Shown here: in pieces, positions 46,334 to 54,823 of the stretch | Position numbering within the stretch: the stretch's first letter is position 1 | How the letters are laid out: every line of letters starts with the position of its first letter | NCBI GenBank assembly: GCA_023957245.1 | Contig: JAMLHJ010000003.1 | Coordinates: 1 to 64,000 of the forward strand | Source: Chitinophagales bacterium | Lineage (GTDB): Bacteria > Bacteroidota > Bacteroidia > Chitinophagales > JADIYW01 | Length of the DNA stretch: 64,000 bases | Reading direction: 5' to 3' | The notes under the pieces: model-generated | Databases searched by the model: none | Told to the model about the DNA's origin: nothing | What the model saw: the letters and a program-made list of their open reading frames with translations, nothing else | Translations under genes and position numbers: made by a program

Positions 46334-46858
46334 TTAAAAAATATAAGCTCCTTCTGGAGCACCATTGTCATCAAATACAACTCGAATATGTTCTGTAAGT
46401 GTAGTGGCCAAATCCATACCGACAATATCTGCTTTGATAGGGAATCTTTTATGTGTTCTATCAATCAGTACAGCTACATGAATCGATATGGGATGTAATG
46501 GGTAAATAGTTTGTAAAGCATGAAATAATGTAGAACCAGAATTACCGACGTCGTCAATCAATATAATTGCTTTGTTGTTTAAATTTTGTTGCTCTTCATT
46601 GATTCTAGATGCTTCCGAATAAGGAGTTTCTTTATTGACATATATTGAAGCAATTTCAATATGAATATTTTGGATGCTTTTTATTCTTTTTAATAATAAA
46701 CTAGCCAACTGATAACCACCATTTTCTATCCCCAATAGTACAATTTCTGTTCTATTATAGTGAAGCTCCAGTATCTCCAAAGCCATTCTATTAATTTTTT
46801 GTTCGATTTGTTGACTACTTAAAATTTTTTGAGCGTCTTTAGGGATCAGATTTACCAT
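46334..46858 (-). CDS. PyrR-like phosphoribosyltransferase
   Basis: The 174-residue protein (ATG at 46858; a TTG at 46876 would add six residues) has the PRPP-binding loop AIILIDDVGNSGSTLFHAL near residue 97. Also present is the PyrR-type segment LIDRTHKRFPIKADIVGMDL. PyrR proteins act as uracil phosphoribosyltransferases and, in some bacteria, as mRNA-binding attenuators of pyr genes. Nothing here shows pyrimidine genes nearby, so the regulatory role is uncertain. It is convergent with the DUF4197 gene. Confidence 0.8.
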   Translation of the reverse strand: MVNLIPKDAQKILSSQQIEQKINRMALEILELHYNRTEIVLLGIENGGYQLASLLLKRIKSIQNIHIEIASIYVNKETPYSEASRINEEQQNLNNKAIILIDDVGNSGSTLFHALQTIYPLHPISIHVAVLIDRTHKRFPIKADIVGMDLATTLTEHIRVVFDDNGAPEGAYIF

Positions 46859-46989
46859 TTTTAGCTGTTTTTTCAATAAAAATATTTAGAATTAATCTAA
46901 ATAGGTTGTGTTTAACTATTAGTTCATTCAAATTTTTCTAAATAACCTTATATCTGATTATTTTCGTGCAGTCAAATATACTTTTTAAT

Positions 46990-48336
46990 ATGCAATTTGT
47001 TCAAATCGCACTGTTCATTTTACTCTCTGGAGCCTCTTTTTTCTTGTTTTTTAAACAAGCAAAAGTGATTTATGACAATATCATGTTGGGCCGCAAGGAG
47101 AAGATTCATGATGATCCAGCTTGGGGTCTCCAACAAATGTTAATCATCGCTTTCGGTCAGAAGAAGATGTTTAAAATCACTTCAGCAGCATTATTGCACT
47201 TGGTGATTTATGTTTCTTTTGTGATTACTCAGATTGAGTTATTGGAAGTGTTTATTGATGGGGTTTTTGGTCAACATAGAGCTGTTTATCATTTCTTTGA
47301 ATCTCACCGACTTTTGTTTTTCCAACAGTTATATTATTTGTCAATTAATATGATTGAAATATTGTCACTATTGACCTTTGCAGTAACAATAGCATTCTTG
47401 TGGAGAAGAAATATTATTAGACTTCCACGTCTGAATAAACCTGAGATGGATGGATGGCCTAGAAAAGATGCCAATCTTATCTTATTGTTTGAGTTGACTT
47501 TGATATTTTGTATTTTCTCAATGAATATTGGTGATAGAGCATTGCAGCTAAAAGGTGGTAATCCTCATTATCCTGCATTGAATGGTGGAGGTTTCTTATT
47601 GTCAGGCTCAATTGCGCCATTATTGACTTCTTTACCTGAAGGATTGTTGATAGCATTTGAGAGATTTGGCTGGTGGGGACACATTATTATGGTATTTGTG
47701 TTTTTAAATTATTTACCAAAATCCAAACACCTTCACATCATGTTGGCGTTTCCTAATACTTATTTTAGTAGAAAACAACCTAAAGGTGAGATTATCAATA
47801 TGCCTCAAATTATGAATGAAGTGAAATCAATGTTTGATGATTCATTTGTTGCGCCTGAGGTAGAAGGTGAGATGAAGTTTGGAGCAAAAGATGCCAATGA
47901 TTTATCTTGGAAAAATTTATTAGATGCATATTCTTGTACTGAATGTGGTAGATGTACAGAGCAATGTCCTGCTAATCAAACAGGTAAATTGCTTTCTCCA
48001 CGTAAAATCATGATGGCAACTAGAGATAGGATTGAAGAATTAGGTAAAGGTATTCGTGAACATGGACCTGATTTTTCTGATAATAAATCTTTATTAGGCG
48101 ACTATATCTCTAAAGAAGAACTTCTTGCTTGTACAACATGTAATGCATGTGTTGAAGCTTGTCCTGTTACAATTAGTCCATTGGAAATTATAGTTGAGTT
48201 GAGAAGAAACTTGATTATGGAAGCTGCAGACTCGCCAGCAGAATGGAACAATATGTTTACAAATCTTGAAAATAATCAAGCACCATGGCAATTCTCTCGT
48301 GAAGATGGAATGAATTGGGCAGATGATATGAATTAA
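46990..48336 (+). CDS. Membrane (Fe-S)-binding protein, heterodisulfide reductase-like
   Basis: A 448-residue protein with about five membrane helices in the first 240 residues and a cytoplasmic tail carrying two ferredoxin-type motifs: CTECGRCTEQCP near residue 317 and CTTCNACVEACP near 382. The ATG at 46990 is preferred to the GTG at 46966. This is the HdrE/GlpC-like electron-transfer family always paired in Bacteroidota with a CCG-domain protein, here the next gene (gap 38 bp). It probably passes electrons between a cytoplasmic donor and the quinone pool. Confidence 0.87.
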   Translation: MQFVQIALFILLSGASFFLFFKQAKVIYDNIMLGRKEKIHDDPAWGLQQMLIIAFGQKKMFKITSAALLHLVIYVSFVITQIELLEVFIDGVFGQHRAVYHFFESHRLLFFQQLYYLSINMIEILSLLTFAVTIAFLWRRNIIRLPRLNKPEMDGWPRKDANLILLFELTLIFCIFSMNIGDRALQLKGGNPHYPALNGGGFLLSGSIAPLLTSLPEGLLIAFERFGWWGHIIMVFVFLNYLPKSKHLHIMLAFPNTYFSRKQPKGEIINMPQIMNEVKSMFDDSFVAPEVEGEMKFGAKDANDLSWKNLLDAYSCTECGRCTEQCPANQTGKLLSPRKIMMATRDRIEELGKGIREHGPDFSDNKSLLGDYISKEELLACTTCNACVEACPVTISPLEIIVELRRNLIMEAADSPAEWNNMFTNLENNQAPWQFSREDGMNWADDMN

Positions 48337-48374
48337 TTTAATTTTTAAAAATTATTAGACTAAATAAATCAGAA

Positions 48375-49163
48375 ATGAGTGAAAATAAAGTTCCTGTAAT
48401 GGCTGACTTGGCAGCAGAAGGAAGAGAACCTGAAATTTTATTTTGGGTAGGATGTGCTGGAAGTTTTGACCAGAGAGCGCAAAGAGTAACTATTGCATTT
48501 GCAAAAATTTTGAATGCTTTAGGAACAGACTATGCAGTTTTGGGTAAAGAGGAATGTTGTACTGGTGACCCTGCACGTAGAGCTGGTAATGAGTTTGTAT
48601 TCCAAATGTTAGCTCAACAAAACGTTGCTACATTGAATGCTTATAACGTAAAGAAAATAGTAACAACTTGCCCTCACTGTTTTAATACTTTGAAAAATGA
48701 ATATCCATCATTAGGTGGAGATTATCAAGTAATTCATCACTCTCAGTTTATGCAGCAATTAATAGATGAAGGAAAATTAGTTGTTGAAGGTGGTGCTTTT
48801 AAAGGAAAGAGAATTACTTACCATGACCCATGTTATTTGGGTAGAGCAAATGATGTTTATGAAGCACCTAGAGCTGTCATCGAATCTTTGGATAGTGATT
48901 TTGTTGAGATGAGAAACTGTAAGTCCAAAGCTTTATGTTGTGGTGCTGGCGGTGCTCAAATGTGGAAAGAAGATGAACCAGGCAATTCTCGTATCAATAC
49001 CAAACGTGCTCAACAAGCATTGGATGTCAATCCTGATTATATCGCAGTAGCTTGTCCTTATTGTAATACAATGTTGACTGATGGTGTGAAAGAAGCAGGT
49101 AAACAAGATGGTGTCAAAGTAATAGATATCGCTGAATTGATTGCTATGGCTAATGGCCTATAA
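48375..49163 (+). CDS. (Fe-S)-binding CCG-domain protein (heterodisulfide reductase B-like)
   Basis: The 262-residue soluble protein has two cysteine-rich CCG-type domains: FWVGCAGSFDQRAQ, KEECCTGDPARRAG and TTCPHCFNTLKNEY in the first; HDPCYLGRAND, NCKSKALCCGAGGAQMW and ACPYCNTML in the second. Such domains bind a noncubane [4Fe-4S] cluster. It is encoded directly after its membrane partner and ends at a strong terminator. Confidence 0.9.
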   Translation: MSENKVPVMADLAAEGREPEILFWVGCAGSFDQRAQRVTIAFAKILNALGTDYAVLGKEECCTGDPARRAGNEFVFQMLAQQNVATLNAYNVKKIVTTCPHCFNTLKNEYPSLGGDYQVIHHSQFMQQLIDEGKLVVEGGAFKGKRITYHDPCYLGRANDVYEAPRAVIESLDSDFVEMRNCKSKALCCGAGGAQMWKEDEPGNSRINTKRAQQALDVNPDYIAVACPYCNTMLTDGVKEAGKQDGVKVIDIAELIAMANGL

Positions 49164-49179
49164 GATTTAATTGTCAATA

Positions 49180-49225
49180 AGAGGGAAGTTGTTTGCTGTA
49201 TTTGTAAACAATTTCTCTCTTTTTT
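49180..49225 (+). terminator. Intrinsic terminator after the Fe-S pair
   Basis: A 17-bp imperfect stem, AGAGGGAAGTTGTTTGC / GTAAACAATTTCTCTCT, loop TGTATTT, followed by TTTTT. Confidence 0.85.
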
Positions 49226-49257
49226 GTTTAATGTTTTTAGACTTAAAATAGAAAATT

Positions 49258-49755
49258 ATGTTTGTTTCATTGAATGAAATGCCAGCAAATTCTAAAGTAT
49301 GGTTATTCCCATGCTCAAGAGATTTGACTCAAGAAGAGTTATCTGAAATAGAAAATACAGTTAAAGGATTTGTAGAGGGATGGTTGTCTCATGGTCAGAA
49401 AGTTACTGGCAGTGTAACTATCTGTGAGAACCGCATTATTTGTCTGGTTGCAGATGATATTTCAGTAGGAATAGGAGGGTGCTCTTTAGATAGTTCTACT
49501 AGAATCATTAAAGCAATAGAAGAAAAATACAATATAAGTTGCTTTGAAAGAAGTTTGCTATTAGTGAAGGTTCAAGATGGTGTATTGGCGACAGATTTTA
49601 AAAAGATTGCCAATCTGGTGGAAAAGGGAACTATAGATGAAAATTCTGAAATTTTCAATCTTCAGATGGATTCGTTATCTGAATTAAGTAATCCTTGGGT
49701 GAAAATTAAGGATAGTGCTTATGCTCGTTTCTTACCTAAAACAGAAATTTTGTAA
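49258..49755 (+). CDS. Hypothetical protein often mis-named ABC transporter ATPase
   Basis: A 165-residue soluble protein of a Bacteroidota-restricted family usually labelled ABC transporter ATPase in databases. It has no Walker A, Walker B or ABC signature. Recognisable family blocks are VWLFPCSRDLTQEELSEIE, FVEGWLSHGQKVTGS, IGGCSLDSSTRIIK and YNISCFERSLLL, the last two with conserved cysteines. Function unknown. It lies between the Fe-S pair and tRNA-Leu. Confidence 0.78.
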   Translation: MFVSLNEMPANSKVWLFPCSRDLTQEELSEIENTVKGFVEGWLSHGQKVTGSVTICENRIICLVADDISVGIGGCSLDSSTRIIKAIEEKYNISCFERSLLLVKVQDGVLATDFKKIANLVEKGTIDENSEIFNLQMDSLSELSNPWVKIKDSAYARFLPKTEIL

Positions 49756-49900
49756 ACAGAAATTTGAAATATTTTATCTCGTTGGGTGAAATGATGATAT
49801 AATACGATTCAAAGGAAATTACCATTCAACAAAATGAACTTTTTTGAGAAAAATCTTATTTCAAATTTATTTTTTTGTTGGTGAAATGGTTTTGATTACT

Positions 49901-49908
49901 TACCTTTG
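49901..49908 (+). promoter_or_regulatory. -7 box (TACCTTTG) of tRNA-Leu
   Basis: TACCTTTG ends 16 nt before the tRNA. A TTTG at 49874-49877 could be the -33 element. Confidence 0.5.
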
Positions 49909-49924
49909 CAATCGCTTTGAAAAT

Positions 49925-50004
49925 GCGGATGTGGCGAAATTGGTAGACGCACTAGACTTAGGATCTAGCGGGCAACCATGGGGGTTCGAGTCCCTTCATC
50001 CGCA
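49925..50004 (+). tRNA. tRNA-Leu (anticodon TAG)
   Basis: Acceptor arm GCGGATG pairs with CATCCGC. The D-arm contains AAATTGGTAGACGC; the anticodon stem CTAGA/TCTAG encloses the loop CTTAGGA with anticodon TAG; a variable arm follows; the T-arm GGGTTCGAGTCCC is canonical. 80 nt with discriminator A; no CCA is encoded. Confidence 0.95.
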
Positions 50005-50066
50005 CGCTACGGACTTCTCCTTTCGCCAGGAGAAGTCTTATTATTTATAGAAAAAACTATTGAATC

Positions 50067-51425
50067 GTGAATATTACAAGAAAAGATTCTGACGCATTAA
50101 ATGCTATCCTTAGTGTCAATTTGACAAAAGAAGATTATTTGCCAAAAGTAGAACAGGCTTTAAACAAATTGAAGAAAAACGTATCAATGAAAGGTTTTAG
50201 ACCTGGAATGGTTCCTGCTGCTTTAGTGAAAAAAATGTATGGTACTGGTGTACTTGTTGATGAATTGAATAAGATAGTTAATGATACTGTCAATAATTAT
50301 ATTCAGGATAATCAAGTGGAAATTCTTGGAAGACCTTTGCCTGTGCCAACAGATATTCAATTTGATATTCATCATCCAGAAGATTATACTTTAGAATTTG
50401 AATTGGGATTATCTCCTGCTTTTGAAATAGCTGCTTTAGATAAATCAACTATCATTAAAGCTCCTAAAGTAGATATTACTGACGAGTTGTTAAATCAAGA
50501 ATTAGATGGTCTAAGAGGAAGATATGGCAAAATGTCTTTCCCTGAAGAAGGAATTCAAGAAAAAGATATTCTTCAAGTGAAGTTTGTTGAATTAGGTGAT
50601 AATCAAGAAGCTAAAGAAGGTGGAGTCGTGACTTCTGGACCTATCAATTTGGATATAGTGAAAGAAGAAGCTTTGAAAGTAACACTTCTAGAAGGTAAAG
50701 TTGGTACTGCAGTTGCAACAAAAGATTTATTTGCTGCTATTGATAGAGAAAGAGCACAAATAATTAAGCATGTTTTGGGTCTTGAACAAGAACCAGAAGG
50801 TTTGGGCAGTGCCTTTGAATTGACTATTGAGCGTATTTCTAGAATGGAAAAAGCTGAATTGGATCAAGAATTTTTTGACAAAGTATTTGGCCCAGAACAA
50901 GTAAAATCTGAACAAGAAGCTAAAGATAAATTACGCACTGAATTGTCAGCTTATGTGAGCCAAAGTGAAAATGGCAAACTTAATGAGAAGATTTTTACTT
51001 ATTTAATTGATAATACTGAAATTGCTCTTCCAGATGCATTTTTGAAAAAATGGATCATGGCTTCTAATGAAAAACCTATTACAGAAAGTGATTTGGAAGC
51101 TGAATATCCTGCATTTGTTCGTAACTTAAAATGGTCATTAATTGTCAATAAGATATCTAAAGACAATGACCTTAAAGGTGATTTCGAAGAAGTGAAAGAG
51201 CACTCTAAAGAGGCACTTCGTCAGCAATTGAGACAATATTCTCCAACTGGTGAAGGATTTTCTGATGATGACTTAGAAATGTTAAATAATAGCATGTTGG
51301 CAAAAGAAGACCATGTCAAAAAGTCATTTGATGCTGTTATGGAACAAAAATTGTTTGTAGCCATTAAGAATCATATCACTATCGAAGATGAAAAAGTCAG
51401 CTTCGAAGATTTTTTTAAATCATAA
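50067..51425 (+). CDS. tig: Trigger factor chaperone
   Basis: Ribosome-associated chaperone. The N-terminal domain shows the ribosome-docking GFRPGMVP, a variant of the GFRxGKxP signature, near residue 49. The central peptidyl-prolyl isomerase domain is strongly diverged as in other Bacteroidota, and the C-terminal part is helical. The start is GTG at 50067, giving MNITRKDSD. The 452 residues are typical. It is 12 bp upstream of clpP, the conserved tig-clpP-clpX order. Confidence 0.92.
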   Translation: MNITRKDSDALNAILSVNLTKEDYLPKVEQALNKLKKNVSMKGFRPGMVPAALVKKMYGTGVLVDELNKIVNDTVNNYIQDNQVEILGRPLPVPTDIQFDIHHPEDYTLEFELGLSPAFEIAALDKSTIIKAPKVDITDELLNQELDGLRGRYGKMSFPEEGIQEKDILQVKFVELGDNQEAKEGGVVTSGPINLDIVKEEALKVTLLEGKVGTAVATKDLFAAIDRERAQIIKHVLGLEQEPEGLGSAFELTIERISRMEKAELDQEFFDKVFGPEQVKSEQEAKDKLRTELSAYVSQSENGKLNEKIFTYLIDNTEIALPDAFLKKWIMASNEKPITESDLEAEYPAFVRNLKWSLIVNKISKDNDLKGDFEEVKEHSKEALRQQLRQYSPTGEGFSDDDLEMLNNSMLAKEDHVKKSFDAVMEQKLFVAIKNHITIEDEKVSFEDFFKS

Positions 51426-51437
51426 AAAACCGCTATC

Positions 51438-52112
51438 ATGGATTTTGGAAAAGAATTTAGAAAGTTTGCAGTAAAGGAAAAAGGCCTTTCAGGATTAGGT
51501 GTAGATCAATATCTACAACATACAATAACAAGTATGACTCCTAATATCATTGAAGAACGCCCGATGAATATTGCAGCATTAGATGTGTTTTCAAGATTAA
51601 TGATGGATCGTATCATATTTTTGGGAACAGGTATTGATGATTATGTAGCAAATATTATTACGGCTCAATTATTGTTTTTAGACTCAGTTGATTCCAAAAG
51701 AGATATTCAGATTTATGTCAATAGCCCTGGTGGTGGTGTTTATGCTGGATTGGGAATTTATGACACTATGCAATATGTCAATCCTGATGTTGCTACAATT
51801 TGTACAGGCATGGCTGCTTCCATGGGAGCAGTGTTGTTATGTGCAGGTGCAAAAGGCAAAAGATCTGCGCTTAAACATAGTAGAGTAATGATACATCAAC
51901 CATTGGGTGGTGCTCAAGGTCAAGCTTCTGATATGGAAATTACATTGAAAGAAATGCTTAAACTTAAAAAGGAGTTGTATGATATTATTGCAAATCACTC
52001 AGGTCAACCTTTTGAGAAAGTTGAAGCCGATTCAGATAGAGATTACTGGATGACATCTACTGAAGCAAAAGAGTATGGAATGATTGACGAAGTTTTAGTC
52101 AGACAGAAATAA
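51438..52112 (+). CDS. clpP: ATP-dependent Clp protease proteolytic subunit
   Basis: Serine protease of the ClpXP machine. The catalytic triad is visible: Ser128 in GMAASMGAVL, His153 in MIHQPLGG and Asp202 in DSDRDYW. The head region with IYVNSPGGGVYAGL is conserved. The 224 residues include a propeptide-like N-terminal extension. A hairpin, GTAGTAAGA/TCTTACTAC, lies just after the stop but lacks a long T-tract, so clpX may be partly read through. Confidence 0.95.
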   Translation: MDFGKEFRKFAVKEKGLSGLGVDQYLQHTITSMTPNIIEERPMNIAALDVFSRLMMDRIIFLGTGIDDYVANIITAQLLFLDSVDSKRDIQIYVNSPGGGVYAGLGIYDTMQYVNPDVATICTGMAASMGAVLLCAGAKGKRSALKHSRVMIHQPLGGAQGQASDMEITLKEMLKLKKELYDIIANHSGQPFEKVEADSDRDYWMTSTEAKEYGMIDEVLVRQK

Positions 52113-52256
52113 ATTTATTATAGTGTAGTAAGAGAGTGGAAATTTTCTTACTACATTCTTCATTGAAATACAAGGGCATTCTGCTCTTCAATAATAATGC
52201 AAATAGAGATTAGAGGTAAATTCTAAATTATTCTCTATTTTTATAAATTAATCAAT

Positions 52257-53495
52257 ATGGTTAAGAAAAGTATGCAATTTTGTTCGTTCTGCGGAAAATC
52301 AAAAAATGAAGTCATGATATTGATTTCAGGAATGGATGCACATATTTGCGAAAGTTGCGTCAATCAAGCCCAACAAATTATACAAGAAGAACTAAATCAC
52401 AATAATAAGAAAGGTGGATTTGTTTTAAATTCCAATTTAAAGCCAAAGAATATCAAAGACTTTTTAGATGATTATATCATCGGTCAAGATGAAGCTAAGA
52501 AAGTTATTGCTGTTGCCGTTTATAATCATTATAAAAGATTAAATCTTCCAGTGAAAGAAGATGATATTGAGATTGAAAAATCTAATATTATCTTGGTTGG
52601 AAGGACAGGTACAGGTAAGACATTGATAGCTAAAACAATTGCCAAACTTTTGAATGTTCCTTTTGCGATTGTTGATGCTACCGTATTTACTGAGGCTGGA
52701 TATGTTGGAGAAGATGTTGAAAGTATCTTAACTCGATTGCTTCAAGTTTGTGATTATAATATCGATGCTGCGCAGAAAGGTATCGTTTATATCGATGAAA
52801 TTGATAAGATTGCACGCAAAAGTGATAATCCTTCAATTACTCGTGATGTATCTGGTGAAGGAGTTCAACAATCATTATTAAAAATGCTTGAAGGTACTGA
52901 AGTATTAGTACCACCTCAAGGAGGACGTAAACATCCCGATCAAAAATTGGTCAAAGTGGACACTAAAAATATTTTATTTATTTGTGGTGGTGCTTTTGAT
53001 GGTATAGAAAGAAAGATAGGCAATAGAGTCCAACGTCAAGAGATTGGTTTTAAAAATGCCAATAATACTGAGGTAGAAGTTGATAAAGAAAATTTATTAA
53101 AGTATATCAATCACGCTGATTTAAAAGCATTTGGACTGATACCTGAGTTGTTAGGTCGTCTGCCTATTCTGTCTTATCTAGAACCATTGGATAAAAATGC
53201 ATTGAGAAATATTCTGACCCAACCCAAAAATGCATTAATGAAACAATATTCCAAACTGTTTGAAATGGAAGGAGTCCATCTTGAAATTGAAGATGATGCA
53301 TTGGATTATATTGTGGATCAAGCTATGGAAAATAAGCTTGGAGCAAGAGGATTGAGATCTATATTGGAAGCTATTATGAATGACGCTATGTTTGAGTTGC
53401 CATCACAAGATGATGTGAAAACCTTTGTGGTAACAAAAACTTATGCTGAAGAAAAGTTAAAAAAGACCAACATTAGTAAACTAAAAGTTGCTTAA
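52257..53495 (+). CDS. clpX: ATP-dependent Clp protease ATP-binding subunit ClpX
   Basis: Unfoldase that feeds substrates to ClpP. It has the N-terminal C4 zinc finger (Cys9, Cys12, Cys31, Cys34), Walker A GRTGTGKT (115-122), Walker B VYIDEID, the pore loop with GYVGEDVE, and sensor-2 GARGLRSI. The 412 residues are normal. It is the third gene of tig-clpP-clpX, 144 bp after clpP. Confidence 0.97.
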   Translation: MVKKSMQFCSFCGKSKNEVMILISGMDAHICESCVNQAQQIIQEELNHNNKKGGFVLNSNLKPKNIKDFLDDYIIGQDEAKKVIAVAVYNHYKRLNLPVKEDDIEIEKSNIILVGRTGTGKTLIAKTIAKLLNVPFAIVDATVFTEAGYVGEDVESILTRLLQVCDYNIDAAQKGIVYIDEIDKIARKSDNPSITRDVSGEGVQQSLLKMLEGTEVLVPPQGGRKHPDQKLVKVDTKNILFICGGAFDGIERKIGNRVQRQEIGFKNANNTEVEVDKENLLKYINHADLKAFGLIPELLGRLPILSYLEPLDKNALRNILTQPKNALMKQYSKLFEMEGVHLEIEDDALDYIVDQAMENKLGARGLRSILEAIMNDAMFELPSQDDVKTFVVTKTYAEEKLKKTNISKLKVA

Positions 53496-53537
53496 TGTGT
53501 TCTAAATAATGAATTTTATCACTTAAATCAAATAATC

Positions 53538-54134
53538 ATGGCATTTGAATTACCAAAATTACCGTATGCGTATGACGCTTTAGAACCTCATATTGATGCT
53601 AGAACAATGGAAATCCATTATAGTAAACATCATCAGGGATATACTAATAACCTGAATGCAGCTATCAAAGGTACTGCACTTGAAGGCAAAACTATTGAAG
53701 AGATATTAGTAGAAGGAAAAGACATCCCTGCTGTTAGAAATAATGGTGGTGGATTTTATAATCACAATTTATTTTGGACTGTAATGGGTCCTAATGGTGG
53801 AGGACAACCTACTGGAGAACTAGCTGCTGCTATTGATAGCTCTTTTGGTTCTTTTGATGCATTTAAAGAAGAATTTGCTAAAGCTGCTGCCACTAGATTT
53901 GGTTCTGGTTGGGCTTGGTTGAGTGCACACAATGGCAAATTAGAAATTTGTTCTACTCCCAATCAAGATAATCCATTAATGGATGGCAAATGTGGTCAAC
54001 CAATTTTGGCCCTTGACGTTTGGGAACATGCATATTACCTTCATTATCAAAATAGAAGACCTGACTATATCGGTGCTTTCTGGAATGTTGTGAATTGGGA
54101 TGAAGTAGCAAGAAGATTTGCTGCAGCGAAATAA
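53538..54134 (+). CDS. sod: Superoxide dismutase (Fe/Mn family)
   Basis: Converts superoxide to hydrogen peroxide and oxygen. The metal ligands His27 ([12 protein letters not shown]), His near 75 (YNHNLFW), and Asp and His in [22 protein letters not shown] are all present. The 198 residues lack a signal peptide, so it is cytosolic. Fe or Mn preference cannot be decided by eye. It ends at a terminator. Confidence 0.96.
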   Translation: MAFELPKLPYAYDALEPHIDARTMEIHYSKHHQGYTNNLNAAIKGTALEGKTIEEILVEGKDIPAVRNNGGGFYNHNLFWTVMGPNGGGQPTGELAAAIDSSFGSFDAFKEEFAKAAATRFGSGWAWLSAHNGKLEICSTPNQDNPLMDGKCGQPILALDVWEHAYYLHYQNRRPDYIGAFWNVVNWDEVARRFAAAK

Positions 54135-54158
54135 GTTGAATTTCATAATTTTTATCAT

Positions 54159-54192
54159 AGAGGTTGCTTTGTTTTAAAGTAGCCTCTTTTTT
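54159..54192 (+). terminator. Intrinsic terminator after sod
   Basis: AGAGGTTGCT / AGTAGCCTCT stem with two G-U pairs, followed by TTTTTT. Confidence 0.75.
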
Positions 54193-54245
54193 ATTTTATT
54201 ACTCCGTTAAAAGGTTTATTTTTATAATTATCAAACCAATTAACG

Positions 54246-54755
54246 ATGAAAAGAAATATCTTTTTTTATGCTTTCACTTTTAGTGTATTATTTTTTATTA
54301 CATCTTGCTCTAAAGATGATGCTAAGAAGAATGAGCCACAAAAAAACACGTATTTATCTGAAATTGATGGAGATAAGATGTTGGAAATAATCAATCGTTA
54401 TAGAACTTCAGGTTGTATGTGTGGAAGTGATTCATTGCCTCCAGTCAGTCCTTTGGTTTGGAATGTATTGCTTGAAAAAGCAGCTTTGAAGCACACCAAA
54501 GATATGAATGATAATAATTTTTTCAGCCATACAGGATCTGATAGCAGTAAGGCTAATGAAAGAATTAAAGCACAAGGATATATCTATAAGAATTGGGGAG
54601 AAAATATCCTTATGGGTACACATTCTACCGATGTTGCAATGGATACTTGGATGAAAAGTGAAGGTCATTGTAAGAATTTGATGAATAAAAGTTTTAAAGA
54701 AATTGGAGCTGCCAAAGTGGGTGTTTATTGGACGCAGGACTTTGGTGTTCAATAA
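54246..54755 (+). CDS. CAP (SCP/PR-1) domain lipoprotein
   Basis: A lipoprotein signal (LFFITSC, lipidated Cys near residue 21) is followed by a CAP domain: MLEIINRYRTSG, PLVWNVLLEKAALKHTKDM, NFFSHTGSDSSKANERIKAQGY, NWGENILMG and a C-terminal GHCKNLMNKSFKEIGAAKVGVYWTQDFG. The His and Glu of the CAP cavity (HT, GHC, GEN) are present. Length 169. Such proteins are surface-associated; the biochemical role is unclear. Confidence 0.9.
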   Translation: MKRNIFFYAFTFSVLFFITSCSKDDAKKNEPQKNTYLSEIDGDKMLEIINRYRTSGCMCGSDSLPPVSPLVWNVLLEKAALKHTKDMNDNNFFSHTGSDSSKANERIKAQGYIYKNWGENILMGTHSTDVAMDTWMKSEGHCKNLMNKSFKEIGAAKVGVYWTQDFGVQ

Positions 54756-54823
54756 ATTGGGTTAAGAGTTCCTTTTGTTTGAATTATTAAAAATTATTAT
54801 AAAAATTATTCTAAAATATACTT

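Noticed and set aside
49844-50050. A 68-residue reading frame across the tRNA
   Set aside because: It reads through tRNA-Leu (DVAKLVDALDLGSSG is the well-known false translation of a tRNA-Leu gene); not a protein.
52124-52154. Strong terminator between clpP and clpX
   Set aside because: The hairpin is good but lacks a T-run; left as a possible processing or attenuating hairpin.
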